From Roseobacter sp. (GTDB taxonomy: Bacteria; Pseudomonadota; Alphaproteobacteria; Rhodobacterales; Rhodobacteraceae), in the NCBI GenBank assembly GCA_024636475.1, contig JAGXHA010000086.1, forward strand, positions 1-52,631: a stretch of DNA of 52,631 nucleotides, in the 5' to 3' direction. Position 1 is the first letter of the stretch. Each line of letters opens with the position of its first letter. Positions 16,430 to 27,700 of the stretch are shown in pieces. The notes beneath the pieces are model-generated. The model did no database searches. It was given only the letters and a program-made list of their open reading frames with translations, and was not told where the DNA came from. The translations under genes and the position numbers were made by a program.

Positions 16430-17350
16430 TTAGGAAGAGGCGTGGAAATTGCGACCAAGCGAGGCCGGAGCAGCGCTTTTATCCGCAGAGAGAACCACCA
16501 GCACAAGGATGGTGATAATGTAGGGTGACATTGCCAGATACTCGACCGGAATGGCAACGCCTGCGCCTTGCAGATTTAACTGCAACTGGGTGATTCCGCC
16601 AAATAAATAAGCACCCAGCAGCAGACGCCAGGGCTTCCAGCTGGCAAAAACCACGAGCGCGAGCGCGATCCAGCCCACACCCGCCGTCATCCCTTCGGTC
16701 CATTGGGGAACACGGATCAGGCTGATATAAGCCCCGCCCAACCCGGCACAGGCACCGCCGAACATGATCGCCAGCGTGCGGATGCGAACAACCTTATAGC
16801 CAAGCGCGTGGGCTGCATCATGGCTTTCCCCCACCGCCCGCAAGATCAGACCGGCGCGGGTGAATTTCAGGAGCGCCCAGACAGCGACAACCATGGCAAA
16901 GCCCAAGTACAAGATAATGTCGTGCGAGAACAAGATTGGCCCCAGCACGGGTATGTCATGCAGCAGGCCAAAGTTCACCTCGTCCAGACGGGGCGGTTTG
17001 ACGCCAACATAGCTTTGTCCCAGCAGCGCTGAAAACCCCAGACCAAACAAGGTAAGTGCAAGTCCTGAGGCCACCTGATTGGCCAGTGTGATCTGGGTCA
17101 GAAAGGCAAAAAGCAAACTCAGCGCTGCGCCGCCCACTGCCGCTGCGGCAAAGCCCAGCAAAGGCGATCCGGTCTCGACCGCTGTGGCAAAGCCGCAGAT
17201 CGCCCCGATGATCATCATGCCCTCGACGCCAAGATTCAGCACACCCGATTTTTCGACAACCAGTTCGCCCAAGGCGGCAAAAATAAGGGGTGTTGCTGCG
17301 ACCAGAAAGCCCGCAACAAACAGCAGTGGATTAATGGCTGAAAGGTCCAT
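16430..17350 (-). CDS. ABC transporter permease (purine/nucleoside importer, second subunit)
   Basis: A 306-residue inner-membrane permease of the BPD_transp_2 type. It is hydrophobic throughout, with about 8-9 membrane segments and the family-typical NLGVEGMMIIGA near the N-terminus and GVGWIALALVVFASW in the second half. It should form the translocation pore with the adjacent permease. Its ATG shares one base with the upstream stop (TAATG), so the two permeases are translated together. By context the substrate is a purine or nucleoside. Confidence 0.88.
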   Translation of the reverse strand: MDLSAINPLLFVAGFLVAATPLIFAALGELVVEKSGVLNLGVEGMMIIGAICGFATAVETGSPLLGFAAAAVGGAALSLLFAFLTQITLANQVASGLALTLFGLGFSALLGQSYVGVKPPRLDEVNFGLLHDIPVLGPILFSHDIILYLGFAMVVAVWALLKFTRAGLILRAVGESHDAAHALGYKVVRIRTLAIMFGGACAGLGGAYISLIRVPQWTEGMTAGVGWIALALVVFASWKPWRLLLGAYLFGGITQLQLNLQGAGVAIPVEYLAMSPYIITILVLVVLSADKSAAPASLGRNFHASS

Positions 17351-18432
17351 TACGCTACCTCCGCCCGGCCAAATCGCAGCCGGTAATTGGTGAAAAGATC
17401 AAAGGCGAGCAGGAAGAAAAGCAGCATCCCCTGAAAGACCTGAATGGCCGCCGCCGGCAGTCCAAGCTGGCTTTGGGCAATGTCGCCGCCAATATAGGTA
17501 AGCGCCATCAAACCGCCTGCCAGCAGAATGCCAATGGGGTGCAAACGCCCTAGAAATGCAACGATGATGGCGGTAAATCCGTAGCCTACGTTGAAATCAA
17601 TGGTGATCTGTCCGGCCGGGCCTGCCACCTCGAACATCCCCGCAAGACCGGCCAGCAAGCCCGACATACCCATGCAAAACAGCACAAGCCGCGTGGGGTT
17701 GACGCCCGAGAATTTCGCGGCCCTTGGTGCCTCGCCGGTCACGCGGATTGCAAAGCCAAGTTGGTGCCGTGCCAGCAGCACATAGGCAAAGATCACCGCA
17801 ATCAACGCAGCAACGACGCCCCAATGCATGCCTGAACCTGCGATCAGCTCTGCGTTATGGGCCGAAGGGTATTGCTGCAAATTACGGCTGCCGGGAAAGC
17901 CGAAGCCTTCGGGATTTTTCAGAAGGCCAAGCGACATTGAGGCAAGAAACTGCTCGGCCACATACACCAGCATGAGCGAAACCAGAATCTCGTTTGTGCC
18001 AAACTTCACCTTCAGCACAGCGGGGATCATTGCCCAAACCAGCCCGCCCAAAGCGCCAGCCAATATCATCAGTGGAAAGATCAAAAAACTCTCTGTCGGA
18101 TAAAACGCAAGACCCGTTGCCGCCCCGAAGATCGCACCCATGATGTACTGGCCTTCGGCCCCGATGTTCCAGATGCCTGCTTTGAAACCCAGCGACAGTC
18201 CGATTGCGATCAGCACCAAAGGTGCCCCCTTGATCAGCAGTTGGGGGCGGTAATAAAAGGCGAAATCACCAAACAGCGGTTGCCAGAAAATCGTCAGGAT
18301 CGACGTGATCGGGTCTTTGCCCAAGGCCGCAAATAGCAGCCCGCCAAAGAACATCGTTGCCAGTACTGCCAAAAGCGGCGTTGCCCAGGAAAAGACCTGA
18401 CTGGCCTGCGGTCGTTTTTCCAAGCGGATCAC
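17350..18432 (-). CDS. ABC transporter permease (purine/nucleoside importer, first subunit)
   Basis: A 360-residue inner-membrane permease, the longer partner of the pair in BMP-type importers. The N-terminal segment AVLATMFFGGLLFAALGKDP is followed by the conserved GFKAGIWNIGAEGQYIMGA loop, which matches this permease family, and FGTNEILVSLMLVYVAEQ. The start is GTG at 18432 with AGGGGA upstream; an ATG 7 nt upstream is out of frame. A 108-nt gap separates it from the ATPase gene, the widest gap in this otherwise tightly packed operon, and I see no gene or clear structure there. Confidence 0.86.
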   Translation of the reverse strand: MIRLEKRPQASQVFSWATPLLAVLATMFFGGLLFAALGKDPITSILTIFWQPLFGDFAFYYRPQLLIKGAPLVLIAIGLSLGFKAGIWNIGAEGQYIMGAIFGAATGLAFYPTESFLIFPLMILAGALGGLVWAMIPAVLKVKFGTNEILVSLMLVYVAEQFLASMSLGLLKNPEGFGFPGSRNLQQYPSAHNAELIAGSGMHWGVVAALIAVIFAYVLLARHQLGFAIRVTGEAPRAAKFSGVNPTRLVLFCMGMSGLLAGLAGMFEVAGPAGQITIDFNVGYGFTAIIVAFLGRLHPIGILLAGGLMALTYIGGDIAQSQLGLPAAAIQVFQGMLLFFLLAFDLFTNYRLRFGRAEVA

Positions 18433-18540
18433 TGACCATCCCCTTTTCTGGCTTTGAAATATCCCACGCGGGGACGTCTAATGTGGGCCATTGGTTCAAG
18501 CCCAAGGGATGACAGGTGTGAAACCCCCATTTGCACCGGA

Positions 18541-20061
18541 TCAACCATGCGCGACCTCCATCCCGTGGGCACCACCCATCATCAAACCGATCTCGTCCAC
18601 GGTTAGCCCCTGCGCCGGACGCGGCTCGGACAATCGCCCCTCGTTCAGAGCGGCAAAACGGTCAGATATTTCCATCAACTCATCCAGATCCTGGCTGATC
18701 ACAATGACGCCTGTGCCGTTTTCTGCAAGATCCAGCAGCGCTTGCCGGATCGCCGCAGCGGCAGAGGCATCAACGCCCCACGTCGGTTGGTTGACAACCA
18801 GGACCTCCGGTCGCTGCAAGACCTCTCGGCCAATCACGAATTTTTGTAAATTTCCGCCAGAAAGTGCCCGCGCCGCATTGTTGGGGCCGGGGGTGCGCAC
18901 GTCGAAATCCTTTATGATCCGCTCAGCAAAGCGCTTGGCGGCGGGCCAGTTCAACATGCCCCCCCTGACAAGATTTTCGCGGATCGCCCCTGTCAGCATA
19001 GCGTTTTCGGTCAGGGTCATATCGGGGGCGGCTGCATGCCCCAGACGCTCTTCGGGTGCCGTCAGAATGCCCAGACGTCGCCGTGCTGTTGGGCCCAGCA
19101 GGCCCACATCTTGATCCTTGAAACGGATCATACCTGCGCCCGAAAGCTGCTCGCCCGAAAGCGCTGCCAGCAATTCGTCTTGGCCGTTTCCGGCAACGCC
19201 GCCGATCCCCAGAACTTCACCCGCGCGCACTTGCACCGTGATATCACGCAGGGGCATTCCGAAGGCACTTGGGGATTTAGCACTAAGGCCTTGCAAGCCC
19301 AGCAAGACCTCTCCGGGTGTTTTACCGGCCCGCTGCGGTGTTTTCAGCGTGCTGCCCACCATCATTTCTGCCATGTCCCGCGCCGACGTTTCCGAAGGCG
19401 TGCAATGCCCGACGACCTTGCCCAAACGCAGAATAGTGGCGCTGTCACACAGGTTGCGGATTTCTTCGAGCTTATGCGAGATATACAGGATCGCCGTGCC
19501 TTCAGCGCTAAGTTTCCGTAAGGTTTTGAACAGAATTTCAACTTCTTGAGGGGTAAGAACCGACGTCGGCTCGTCCATGATCAGCAGCTTGGGGTCTTGC
19601 AGAAGGCAGCGAATAATCTCGACCCGCTGGCGTTCGCCTGCCGACAGATCACCGACGATGCGGTCGGGTGCCAAAGGCAGTCCGTAATCTTCGGAAACCT
19701 CGCGAATTTGCTGGCTTAGCGCGCGCAGTTTCGGCGCGTTCTCCATGCCCAAAGCGATGTTTTCGGCTACGCTAAGCGCGTCGAACAGCGAGAAATGTTG
19801 AAACACCATGCCAACGCCCGCAGCCCGTGCTGCGCGCGGTTCTTGGGGGCTGAACGCTGCGCCATGCATCTGCATCACGCCGCCGTCTGGCTTGACCAAC
19901 CCGTAGATCATTTTCACCAGTGTGGATTTGCCTGCCCCATTCTCACCCAACAAGGCGTGCACTTCGCCAGGTGCAATCGTCAGTGACACATCGTCATTTG
20001 CCACGACGCCCGGATAGGCCTTGGTCAAGCCGCGAAGCGCAAGAAGGGGAGGTTGGGTCAT
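18541..20061 (-). CDS. ABC transporter ATP-binding protein with two ABC domains (purine/nucleoside)
   Basis: A 506-residue cytoplasmic ATPase with two fused ABC domains, as in sugar and nucleoside importers. The first domain has Walker A GENGAGKSTL, signature LSAGERQRVEI and Walker B LLIMDEPTSVL. The second has a degenerate Walker A (GVAGNGQDELL), signature LSGGNLQKFV and VLVVNQPTWGVD, where Asn replaces the usual Asp-rich Walker B; this asymmetry is common in the family. The start at 20061 overlaps the xdhC stop as ATGA and has AAGGA 8 nt upstream. It drives the adjacent permeases. Confidence 0.9.
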   Translation of the reverse strand: MTQPPLLALRGLTKAYPGVVANDDVSLTIAPGEVHALLGENGAGKSTLVKMIYGLVKPDGGVMQMHGAAFSPQEPRAARAAGVGMVFQHFSLFDALSVAENIALGMENAPKLRALSQQIREVSEDYGLPLAPDRIVGDLSAGERQRVEIIRCLLQDPKLLIMDEPTSVLTPQEVEILFKTLRKLSAEGTAILYISHKLEEIRNLCDSATILRLGKVVGHCTPSETSARDMAEMMVGSTLKTPQRAGKTPGEVLLGLQGLSAKSPSAFGMPLRDITVQVRAGEVLGIGGVAGNGQDELLAALSGEQLSGAGMIRFKDQDVGLLGPTARRRLGILTAPEERLGHAAAPDMTLTENAMLTGAIRENLVRGGMLNWPAAKRFAERIIKDFDVRTPGPNNAARALSGGNLQKFVIGREVLQRPEVLVVNQPTWGVDASAAAAIRQALLDLAENGTGVIVISQDLDELMEISDRFAALNEGRLSEPRPAQGLTVDEIGLMMGGAHGMEVAHG

Positions 20062-20822
20062 AGGGTTTCCTTGCATTTCACCTGATCAAGAAGCCTGCTT
20101 ACACAGCCCTTGGCAATAGCGTCGGGCGTTTTACCAAGGGATTTGTCCCCGATCGGGCAAATGATTGGCGAAGGGTCGCGGCCAGCCGCACTGAGCCGTT
20201 TTGAAAATCGAGCCCATTTCGTGTCTGACCCGATCAGGCCAATGCTTGCGGCTGTCCGATCCAGCAAAGCCGCACAAAGTGCCAGATCAATGTCATGAGA
20301 ATAGGTAAAGATCAGATGGTGTGCGGTCAGGGGCGCGCGTTTGGCAAGCTGGGGCATATTGGCGGCTGGCACAGCGGTGACGCCGCTAGGGATGCGCGCA
20401 GGAAAGCGGTCTGGCGTTTCGTCCACCCAAGTGATGTTGAAAACTCCCTTGGGGCTGTTGGCGACAATCGCACAGCCCACATGGCCAGCGCCCCAAAGCC
20501 ACAGCTCTTGTGGCTCATGACCACTGAGGTCAGAGAGCGTCAGGGTAATTTCGGGATCCGTGGGCCGTTTGTCATAGGAGTAGCGCAAGGTGACGGCCCC
20601 ACCGCAGCATTGACCCAAATTGGGGCCCAGCGGCAGGGTCTGGGTCAGCTCTTGCGAGTTGTCCTTGAGCATCCGCCGCGCCGTCGCGATCGCCTGGTGC
20701 TCTAACGCGCCGCCGCCGATCGTGCCGTTGGTATCGGTCTCGGTCACTCTCATCGCCGTGCCTGCGTCGCGCGGGGTCGAGCCGCGCGTCGCGGTGATTT
20801 CAATGTAGATCGCGCTGCTCAT
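20058..20822 (-). CDS. xdhC: Xanthine dehydrogenase accessory protein XdhC
   Basis: A 254-residue chaperone that binds molybdenum cofactor, assists its sulfuration and inserts it into XdhB (role known from Rhodobacter capsulatus). Family marks are ATRGSTPRDAGTAMRV at the N-terminus, LGPNLGQCCGG in the middle, a Rossmann-like segment LWLWGAGHVGCAI, and IGSDTKWARF near the end. The ATG at 20822 overlaps the xdhB stop (ATGA), and its stop overlaps the ABC ATPase start the same way. This physically joins the enzyme genes to the transporter genes. Confidence 0.92.
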   Translation of the reverse strand: MSSAIYIEITATRGSTPRDAGTAMRVTETDTNGTIGGGALEHQAIATARRMLKDNSQELTQTLPLGPNLGQCCGGAVTLRYSYDKRPTDPEITLTLSDLSGHEPQELWLWGAGHVGCAIVANSPKGVFNITWVDETPDRFPARIPSGVTAVPAANMPQLAKRAPLTAHHLIFTYSHDIDLALCAALLDRTAASIGLIGSDTKWARFSKRLSAAGRDPSPIICPIGDKSLGKTPDAIAKGCVSRLLDQVKCKETL

Positions 20823-23104
20823 GCGCGGGCCTGACCGACGGCTGCCAGCACTGCCTCGGCGGTGGCCGGTGTTTGAAGGTCGCCGTAGTTTGGCCCGCAC
20901 GCACCAACCGCGTCAGCCAATGCGGCAAAGGCTGAAATGCCCAGCATCAAAGGTGGCTCGCCCACGGCCTTGGATCGATAGACAGTTTGCGCCGGGTTTG
21001 GTTGATCCCACAAAGCGACGTTGAAAACATCTGGCCTGTCAGAACAGGCGGGGATTTTATAGGTCGATGGCGCGTGGGTCTTGAGCGTGCCCTGCGCGTC
21101 CCAGATCAGCTCTTCGGTGGTAAGCCAGCCAGCACCCTGAACATACCCGCCCTCGATCTGGCCGATGTCGAGCGCGGGGTTCAGCGAGGCTCCGGCGTCA
21201 TGCAAAATATCCGTGCGCAAGATGCGGTTTTCGCCCGTAAGCGTATCGATGACGACTTCAGTCACCGCCGCCCCGTAGGCAAAGTAAAAGAACGGACGCC
21301 CCCGACCCGTGATGCGGTCCCACTCGATGTCTGGGGTCTTGTAGAAACCGGTGGACGACAGCGAGACGCGATTTTGGTAGGCCGAGGCGACGGCTTGGGC
21401 GAAGGTCAGCTCTTCTTTGCCAACGCTCACCATGCCACCAATAAACTGGACCGTATCGGGTGAGGTCTGATGCACCTCGGCCAGATGTGCCGCGATCCGG
21501 TCGCGGATTGTATCGCAGGCGGCTTGCACGGCCATTCCGTTTAGATCCGTGCCAGAAGACGCAGCGGTGGCCGAGGTGTTGGGCACTTTGCCAGTATCGG
21601 TAGCAGTGATCCTGACTGCGCTGACATCCACGCCAAAACGGCTAGCGGCAACCTGTGCGATCTTTTGGAACAGCCCCTGGCCCATTTCAGTGCCGCCGTG
21701 GTTCAGATGGATAGAGCCGTCTTGATACACATGCACCAGCGCCCCTGCCTGATTGAGATGCGTGAGCGTGAAGGAGATGCCGAATTTCACCGGGGTCAGT
21801 GCAATGCCGCGCTTGAGAACAGGTTGGTTTGCGTTCCACTCGGCGACTGCTTGGCGGCGCGCATGATAGTCTGACGTCTCGATCAGGCGTTCCGTCAGCG
21901 CGTTAATAATACCATCTGTCACAGGTTGGTGGTACGGCGTGGTTTGCACATCCTTGCTGGGGGCGTCGGCATAGTAATTTACCTGCCGTATGCGCAGTGG
22001 ATCGGTGCCAAGATGCTGGGCGATGTGATCCATGACCCGTTCTATCCCGACGATGCCTTGGGGGCCGCCAAAGCCGCGAAAGGCGGTTGCACTTTGGGTG
22101 TTGGTGCGCAAGCGGTGCGAGCTGATGCGGATGTTGTTAAGATGATAGGCATTGTCTGCATGCAGCATCGCACGATCAGCCACCGGGAGGGACAAGTCCA
22201 TTCCCCAGCCGCAGCGGGTGAAATGGGTGAAGTCCAGCGCAGTGATGCGTCCATAGTGGTCGAAACCCACTGTGTAATTGATCCGGAAATCATGCCGCTT
22301 GCCGGTGATGATCATGTCGTCATCGCGGTCATAGCGCATCTTGCAGGGCCGTCCGGTCTGACGGGCCGCAATGGCACAGCCAATTGCCAACGCGTTGCCT
22401 TGGCTTTCCTTGCCACCGAACCCGCCGCCCATGCGCCGGGTCTCGACCCGTACCGCATGCATCGGCACCCCAAGTGCATCGGCAACCTTGTGCTGGATCT
22501 CGGTCGGATGCTGGGTCGAGGAATGGACGACCATGTCACCATTGTCTTGGGGCAGTGCCAAGGCTGCTTGGCCTTCGAGGTAGAAATGTTCCTGCCCGCC
22601 AATATTGATCGTGCCGGTCAGGGTCTGATCTGCCTTTTTCAACCCGGCGTCTGCATCGCCTTTCTGATAGATGCGCGGCCCGTCCTCGAACCGGCTGTCG
22701 GCGGCAAGTGCGTCTTCTATGCTCAGGATCGGCTTGGTCTTTTCGATCTTGATCTGGCCCAGCCGTGCCGCGTGGCGCGCTGCAAGATGGCTGGTGGCGA
22801 CCACCATGAACAAGGGCTGCCCCGCGTAATGCACGGCATCTGTCGCCAAAAGCGGCTCGTCATGGTTGGAGGGCGATACGTCATTTGCAAAAGGCAGGTC
22901 GTCAGATGTCAGCACGGCAACCACACCGGGGGCGTTTTTGACGGCACTTAAATCCAACGTGATAATCGTGCCTGCAGCGATGGTGCTAAGGCCAAAGGCA
23001 AGATGCAGCGTGTTTGTTGGGGTAGGGATATCATCGACATAGCGGGCGGCACCGGTCACGTGCAGCTTGGCCGCGTCATGCGGAAGGGGCTTTGCTACGC
23101 TCAT
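20819..23104 (-). CDS. xdhB: Xanthine dehydrogenase molybdopterin-binding subunit XdhB
   Basis: The 761-residue large subunit that hydroxylates hypoxanthine to xanthine and xanthine to urate at the molybdenum cofactor. Visible blocks: [39 protein letters not shown] (cofactor and substrate loop), [14 protein letters not shown], and near the C-terminus [11 protein letters not shown] with the catalytic Glu at about residue 716. The length matches bacterial XdhB. The ATG overlaps the xdhA stop as ATGA. It forms an (AB)2 complex with XdhA in the cytoplasm and needs XdhC. Confidence 0.94.
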   Translation of the reverse strand: MSVAKPLPHDAAKLHVTGAARYVDDIPTPTNTLHLAFGLSTIAAGTIITLDLSAVKNAPGVVAVLTSDDLPFANDVSPSNHDEPLLATDAVHYAGQPLFMVVATSHLAARHAARLGQIKIEKTKPILSIEDALAADSRFEDGPRIYQKGDADAGLKKADQTLTGTINIGGQEHFYLEGQAALALPQDNGDMVVHSSTQHPTEIQHKVADALGVPMHAVRVETRRMGGGFGGKESQGNALAIGCAIAARQTGRPCKMRYDRDDDMIITGKRHDFRINYTVGFDHYGRITALDFTHFTRCGWGMDLSLPVADRAMLHADNAYHLNNIRISSHRLRTNTQSATAFRGFGGPQGIVGIERVMDHIAQHLGTDPLRIRQVNYYADAPSKDVQTTPYHQPVTDGIINALTERLIETSDYHARRQAVAEWNANQPVLKRGIALTPVKFGISFTLTHLNQAGALVHVYQDGSIHLNHGGTEMGQGLFQKIAQVAASRFGVDVSAVRITATDTGKVPNTSATAASSGTDLNGMAVQAACDTIRDRIAAHLAEVHQTSPDTVQFIGGMVSVGKEELTFAQAVASAYQNRVSLSSTGFYKTPDIEWDRITGRGRPFFYFAYGAAVTEVVIDTLTGENRILRTDILHDAGASLNPALDIGQIEGGYVQGAGWLTTEELIWDAQGTLKTHAPSTYKIPACSDRPDVFNVALWDQPNPAQTVYRSKAVGEPPLMLGISAFAALADAVGACGPNYGDLQTPATAEAVLAAVGQARA

Positions 23105-24498
23105 GCGGTCACCTCGTGCAGGTCAGTTTGCACTTGGTTTGCGTCATGAAGATAGCGCAGCAACAGGTTCTGGGCTGTAGCCAAACGATATTGGGCAGAG
23201 GCGCGGGCATCCGTGAGCGGTTGGAATTCCTTGTGCAATGCTTTCATTGCCAAATGGATCGTAGCCTCGGTGAAGGGATTGTTGATCAATGCAGCCTCGG
23301 CTTGTGCCGCGCGCTTTGGCGTGCCTGCCATGCCGCCGAATGCGATGCGTGCATCGGTAATGTTGCCGCCGTCACGGGTGATATTGATGCAGCCACACAC
23401 GGCCGAGATATCCTGATCAAACCGTTTGCTTAGCTTGTAGTACCGCAAGGTATCGGGTTGTTTGGGCACGGTAACCGCCTCGACAAATTCGCCGGGTACG
23501 CGGTCTTGTTTGCCGTAATCGATAAAGAAATCCTCGAGCGGTAAACTGCGCCGTGTATCGCCATGGCGCAGATGCAATGTGGCCCCCATGGCGATCAGCG
23601 CCGGTGGTCCATCGCCAATGGGCGAGCCGTTGGCGATGTTCCCACCGATGGTCGCGGCATTGCGCACCTGGGTCGAGCCATAGCGGCGCAACATCGTGGC
23701 AAGGCTGGCGTGAAGAGGCGCGAAATGTGTCTCAAGATCGGCGATCGTGGTCGTTGCCCCGATGCGCCAATGGTCGCCCATATCAGCGATGCCGCGCAGA
23801 TCCGGGATTTGGTTGATAAATGCGGTGGTACCAAGGTCACGGAACTGTTTGGTGACCCAAAGGCCCACGTCGGTGGCCCCGGCAATCAGCGTTGCATCCG
23901 GGTTTTCTGCGTACCAATGCGCCAGCTCATCGCTGGTTCTGGGCTGGACGTGGGTGGAGGGCTGTGTGCCCCCATCTGTGCCCTCCGGGGATTTGATGCC
24001 ATCTGGAAGCTTGAACGCGCGCAGATGCTTGGGGACGGGAGCGGCTTGAGCGGCCTGCGCTGCGCGGATAATCGGTGCATAGCCTGTGCAACGACACAGA
24101 TTTCCAGCAAGCTGGGTGTCGTGATCGGTCTTGCCGTTCAGATGGGCGGTGGCCATCGTAACCACGAAACCGGGCGTGCAAAAGCCGCATTGGCTGCCGT
24201 GATGGTCGATCATTGTTTGTTGAACGGGATGAAGTGTCCCGTCAGGGGCGCTGATCCCTTCCACCGTCGTCACTGATTTGCCATTGATCTGCGGCATGAA
24301 CAAAATGCAGCCGTTCAGCGCGCGGCTGCCGTCTTCGTCGGTGATCATGACTGTACAGGCACCGCAGTCGCCTTCGTTGCAGCCTTCTTTGGTTCCTGTC
24401 AGATGTTGTGTTTCGCGCAGCCAGTCCAGCAATGTTGTTGTAGGTGCCAAGCCGGTCAATGACACGACTTCTCCGTTCAGAAGAAAAGTGATGTCCAT
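23101..24498 (-). CDS. xdhA: Xanthine dehydrogenase FeS/FAD subunit XdhA
   Basis: The 465-residue small subunit carrying two [2Fe-2S] clusters and FAD, passing electrons from XdhB to NAD+. The first cluster motif is [13 protein letters not shown], the second CGFCTPGF...[11 protein letters not shown]. The FAD domain starts near residue 190 with [12 protein letters not shown] and has [14 protein letters not shown]. The length and order (2Fe-2S, 2Fe-2S, FAD, CO dehydrogenase flavoprotein C-terminal) match R. capsulatus XdhA. It is the first gene of the seven-gene purine operon. It is divergent from dnaE, with 221 nt between. Confidence 0.94.
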   Translation of the reverse strand: MDITFLLNGEVVSLTGLAPTTTLLDWLRETQHLTGTKEGCNEGDCGACTVMITDEDGSRALNGCILFMPQINGKSVTTVEGISAPDGTLHPVQQTMIDHHGSQCGFCTPGFVVTMATAHLNGKTDHDTQLAGNLCRCTGYAPIIRAAQAAQAAPVPKHLRAFKLPDGIKSPEGTDGGTQPSTHVQPRTSDELAHWYAENPDATLIAGATDVGLWVTKQFRDLGTTAFINQIPDLRGIADMGDHWRIGATTTIADLETHFAPLHASLATMLRRYGSTQVRNAATIGGNIANGSPIGDGPPALIAMGATLHLRHGDTRRSLPLEDFFIDYGKQDRVPGEFVEAVTVPKQPDTLRYYKLSKRFDQDISAVCGCINITRDGGNITDARIAFGGMAGTPKRAAQAEAALINNPFTEATIHLAMKALHKEFQPLTDARASAQYRLATAQNLLLRYLHDANQVQTDLHEVTA

Positions 24499-24719
24499 AG
24501 GTCAGTTCCGCCGCGGTACCGGGGCCCAAATCTGCGCGGGGTTCGATGCGACGTAGAACGCGGCGCGGGCAATACTGCACCAAGCTATGCGGGGCGGCGG
24601 TATTTTGGCAAGCAGTTTCATAAGCAGTGTTTCCCCGCCGTATCCTGCGTGCTGAAATTATGGGCGCGATGTCCCAGCGGGTCTGGTGGCCGGGGCGCGG
24701 CTGGCCTAAGCATGAGGCT
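24499..24719. promoter_or_regulatory. Divergent xdhA / dnaE intergenic region
   Basis: It must hold the promoter of the purine operon (minus) and probably that of dnaE (plus). I see no purine-riboswitch core and no obvious palindromic operator. It contains GC-rich short repeats such as CGCGG and GGCGGCGG without clear pairing. The frame of dnaE is open through the right part, but the family start lies at 24720. Confidence 0.4.
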
Positions 24720-27700
24720 ATGGCAAATACACCCCGATTCATTCACCTGCGCACCCACTCCGAGTACTCTTTGCTGGAGGGCGCTTTGCGGCTTAAGAAA
24801 CTGCCTGATCTGTGCAAAGCGGCGGACATGCCTGCGATGGCTTTGACCGACACCAACAACATGTTCGCGGCGTTGGAGTTTTCGGTGGCCATGTCTGGGG
24901 CCGGAGTCCAGCCGATCATCGGCTGTCAGGTAGATCTGGCTTATGTTGCCGCGCAACCCGGTGAAAAGCCGCGACAGCCTGCGCCTGTTGTGCTGCTGGC
25001 CCAGTCTGAGCTGGGTTACGAGAACCTGATGAAGCTGAACTCGTGCCTCTATATCGACAAGGGGGGCGCGCTGCCAGAAGTAACCTTGGACGAGCTGGAG
25101 ACGTTGAGCGCAGGTATAATTTGCCTGACCGGCGGTGCTGGCGGGCCAGTGGGGCAGTTGCTGCAAACCGGGCAGACCCCTGCGGCTGAAGCCTTGATGA
25201 AGCGCTTGCACAGTGCCTTTGGCGACCGGCTTTATGTTGAGTTGCAGCGTCACCCCGGCGAGAACGGCCAGCCCGAGCCAGAGCGTCTGACCGAGCGCGG
25301 CTTTGTCGAGATGGCCTATGCGATGGGCATTCCTCTGGTCGCGACCAATGACGTTTATTTCCCGAAAACAACGATGTACGAGGCGCATGATGCGCTGATC
25401 TGTATTGCCGAGGGTGCCTATGTTGATCAGCAGCAAGACCGCCGCCGCCTGACCGCCCAGCATTATTTCAAGTCGCAATCCGAAATGGTGACGCTGTTTG
25501 CGGATCTGCCTGAGGCCATTGAAAACACAGTCGAAATTGCCAAACGCTGCGCGTTCATGGCCTATCGTCGTGATCCGATCCTGCCGAAATTTGCCGATAA
25601 CGAGATCGAGGAACTGAAACGCCAGGCGCATGAGGGCCTCAAAGAGCGGCTCAAGGTTATCCCCCATGCCACCAGCGTCGAGGAATACGAAAAACGGCTT
25701 GATTTCGAACTGGGCATCATCGAGGGGATGGGCTTTCCCGGCTATTTCCTGATTGTTGCTGACTTCATCAAATGGGCCAAGGACCAGAATATTCCCGTCG
25801 GGCCGGGTCGCGGGTCTGGTGCGGGGTCGCTTGTTGCCTATGCGCTGACCATCACCGATCTTGATCCGCTGCGCTATCAGCTGCTGTTCGAGCGGTTCCT
25901 CAACCCCGAACGTGTGTCGATGCCCGACTTTGACATCGACTTTTGCATGGATCGCCGCGAAGAGGTGATCCAATACGTGCAGCGCAAATATGGGCGCGAC
26001 AAGGTTGGGCAGATCATCACCTTTGGCGCGCTTTTGTCCAAGGCTGCCGTGCGCGACATCGGGCGCGTTTTGCAGATGCCATATGGGCAGGTGGACCGGC
26101 TGTCCAAGATGATCCCGGTCGAGGGTGTCAAACCTGTCAGCATCGAAAAGGCGCTGGCAGACGAGCCGCGCCTGCGCGAAGAGGCCCGCAACGAAGAGGT
26201 CGTCGCACGGCTGCTGGATTACGGTCAGCAGGTCGAGGGGTTGTTGCGCAACGCGTCAACCCACGCGGCCGGTGTGGTGATTGGGGACCGTCCGCTGGAT
26301 CACCTGGTGCCGCTGTACCAGGATCCGCGCTCCGATATGCCCGCGACCCAATTCAACATGAAATGGGTGGAACAGGCCGGACTGGTCAAGTTCGACTTTC
26401 TGGGCCTGAAAACCCTGACCGTCATCCAAAACGCTGTGGATCAGATCAAAGCAAGTGGCAGGCATCTGCATATCGCGGCGGACGGGACCGAACTTTTTGC
26501 GCCGCCAGAGGCGCTGATCGACGATATTGCCACGATCCCGCTGGATGACGAGGCGTCTTACAAGCTTTATGCCAGTGCCAAGACCGTCGCGGTGTTTCAG
26601 GTGGAATCCAGTGGCATGATGGATGCCCTCAAGCGGATGAAACCCACCTGTATCGAGGATATCGTGGCCCTTGTGGCGCTGTACCGCCCCGGACCGATGG
26701 AGAATATCCCGACCTATTGCGAGGTCAAAAACGGCCTTAAAAAACGCGAATCCGTGCATCCGTCAATTGATCACATCCTTGAGGAAACCCAAGGCATTAT
26801 CGTTTATCAAGAACAGGTGATGCAGATCGCACAGGTTATGGCGGGCTATTCGCTTGGTGGTGCCGACCTGCTGCGCCGCGCCATGGGTAAAAAGATCGCC
26901 GAGGAAATGGCCAAGGAACGCCCCAAGTTCGAAAAAGGTGCGATGGCCAACGGGGTGGACAAAAAGAAAGCGTCCGAAGTCTTCGACCTTTTGGAAAAAT
27001 TCGCCAACTACGGTTTCAACAAATCACATGCCGCAGCCTACGCCGTGGTCAGCTATCAAACAGCATGGCTGAAGGCGAACCACCCGGTCGAGTTTATGGC
27101 CGGTGTGATGAATTGCGATATCCACCTGACAGATAAATTGGCGGTGTATTTCGAAGAAGTCCGCAAGCGGCTTGACCTGCCGTGGGTGCCGCCTTGTGTC
27201 AACCGCAGCGATGCGACCTTCAAAGTTGAAGACGGGGCGCTGGTCTATGCGCTGGGCGCGCTGAAGAATGTGGGCATCGAGGCGATGAAACTGATCACCC
27301 AAGGCCGCAAGGTCGAAGGTGTGGACCGGCCCTTTGACACGCTGTTTGATCTGGCGCGGCGCGTTGATCTGAAACGGGCGGGCAAGCGGCCCCTCGAGAT
27401 GCTTGCGCGGTCGGGCGCTTTTGACCAGTTGGACGTCAACCGTCGCCGGGTCTGCAATGCGCTGGACGGGTTGGTGAACTACTCGGCCGCGATCCACGAA
27501 CAAAAGGCCAGCAATCAGGTGTCGCTGTTTGGCGAAGCGGGTGATGATCTGCCCGAACCCCGCATCCTGCCTTGCGATGATTGGGAAGCGGCAGAGCGGC
27601 TGACCGAGGAATTCAAGGCCGTAGGTTTCTATCTGTCCGGTCATCCGCTTGACGATTACATGGGGCCGATGAAGCGTAAATCGGCAGGCGGTGGTGTGCC

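Noticed and set aside
21926..22951. 341-codon plus-strand frame opposite xdhB
   Set aside because: Shadow of xdhB; Cys/Gly/His-rich and without recognisable domains.
24499..24719. Purine or xanthine riboswitch upstream of xdhA
   Set aside because: No conserved purine-aptamer loops or suitable three-way junction could be found by eye on the minus strand.
24618..25973. 451-codon minus-strand frame opposite dnaE
   Set aside because: Antisense to the conserved polymerase domains; composition is that of a shadow frame.
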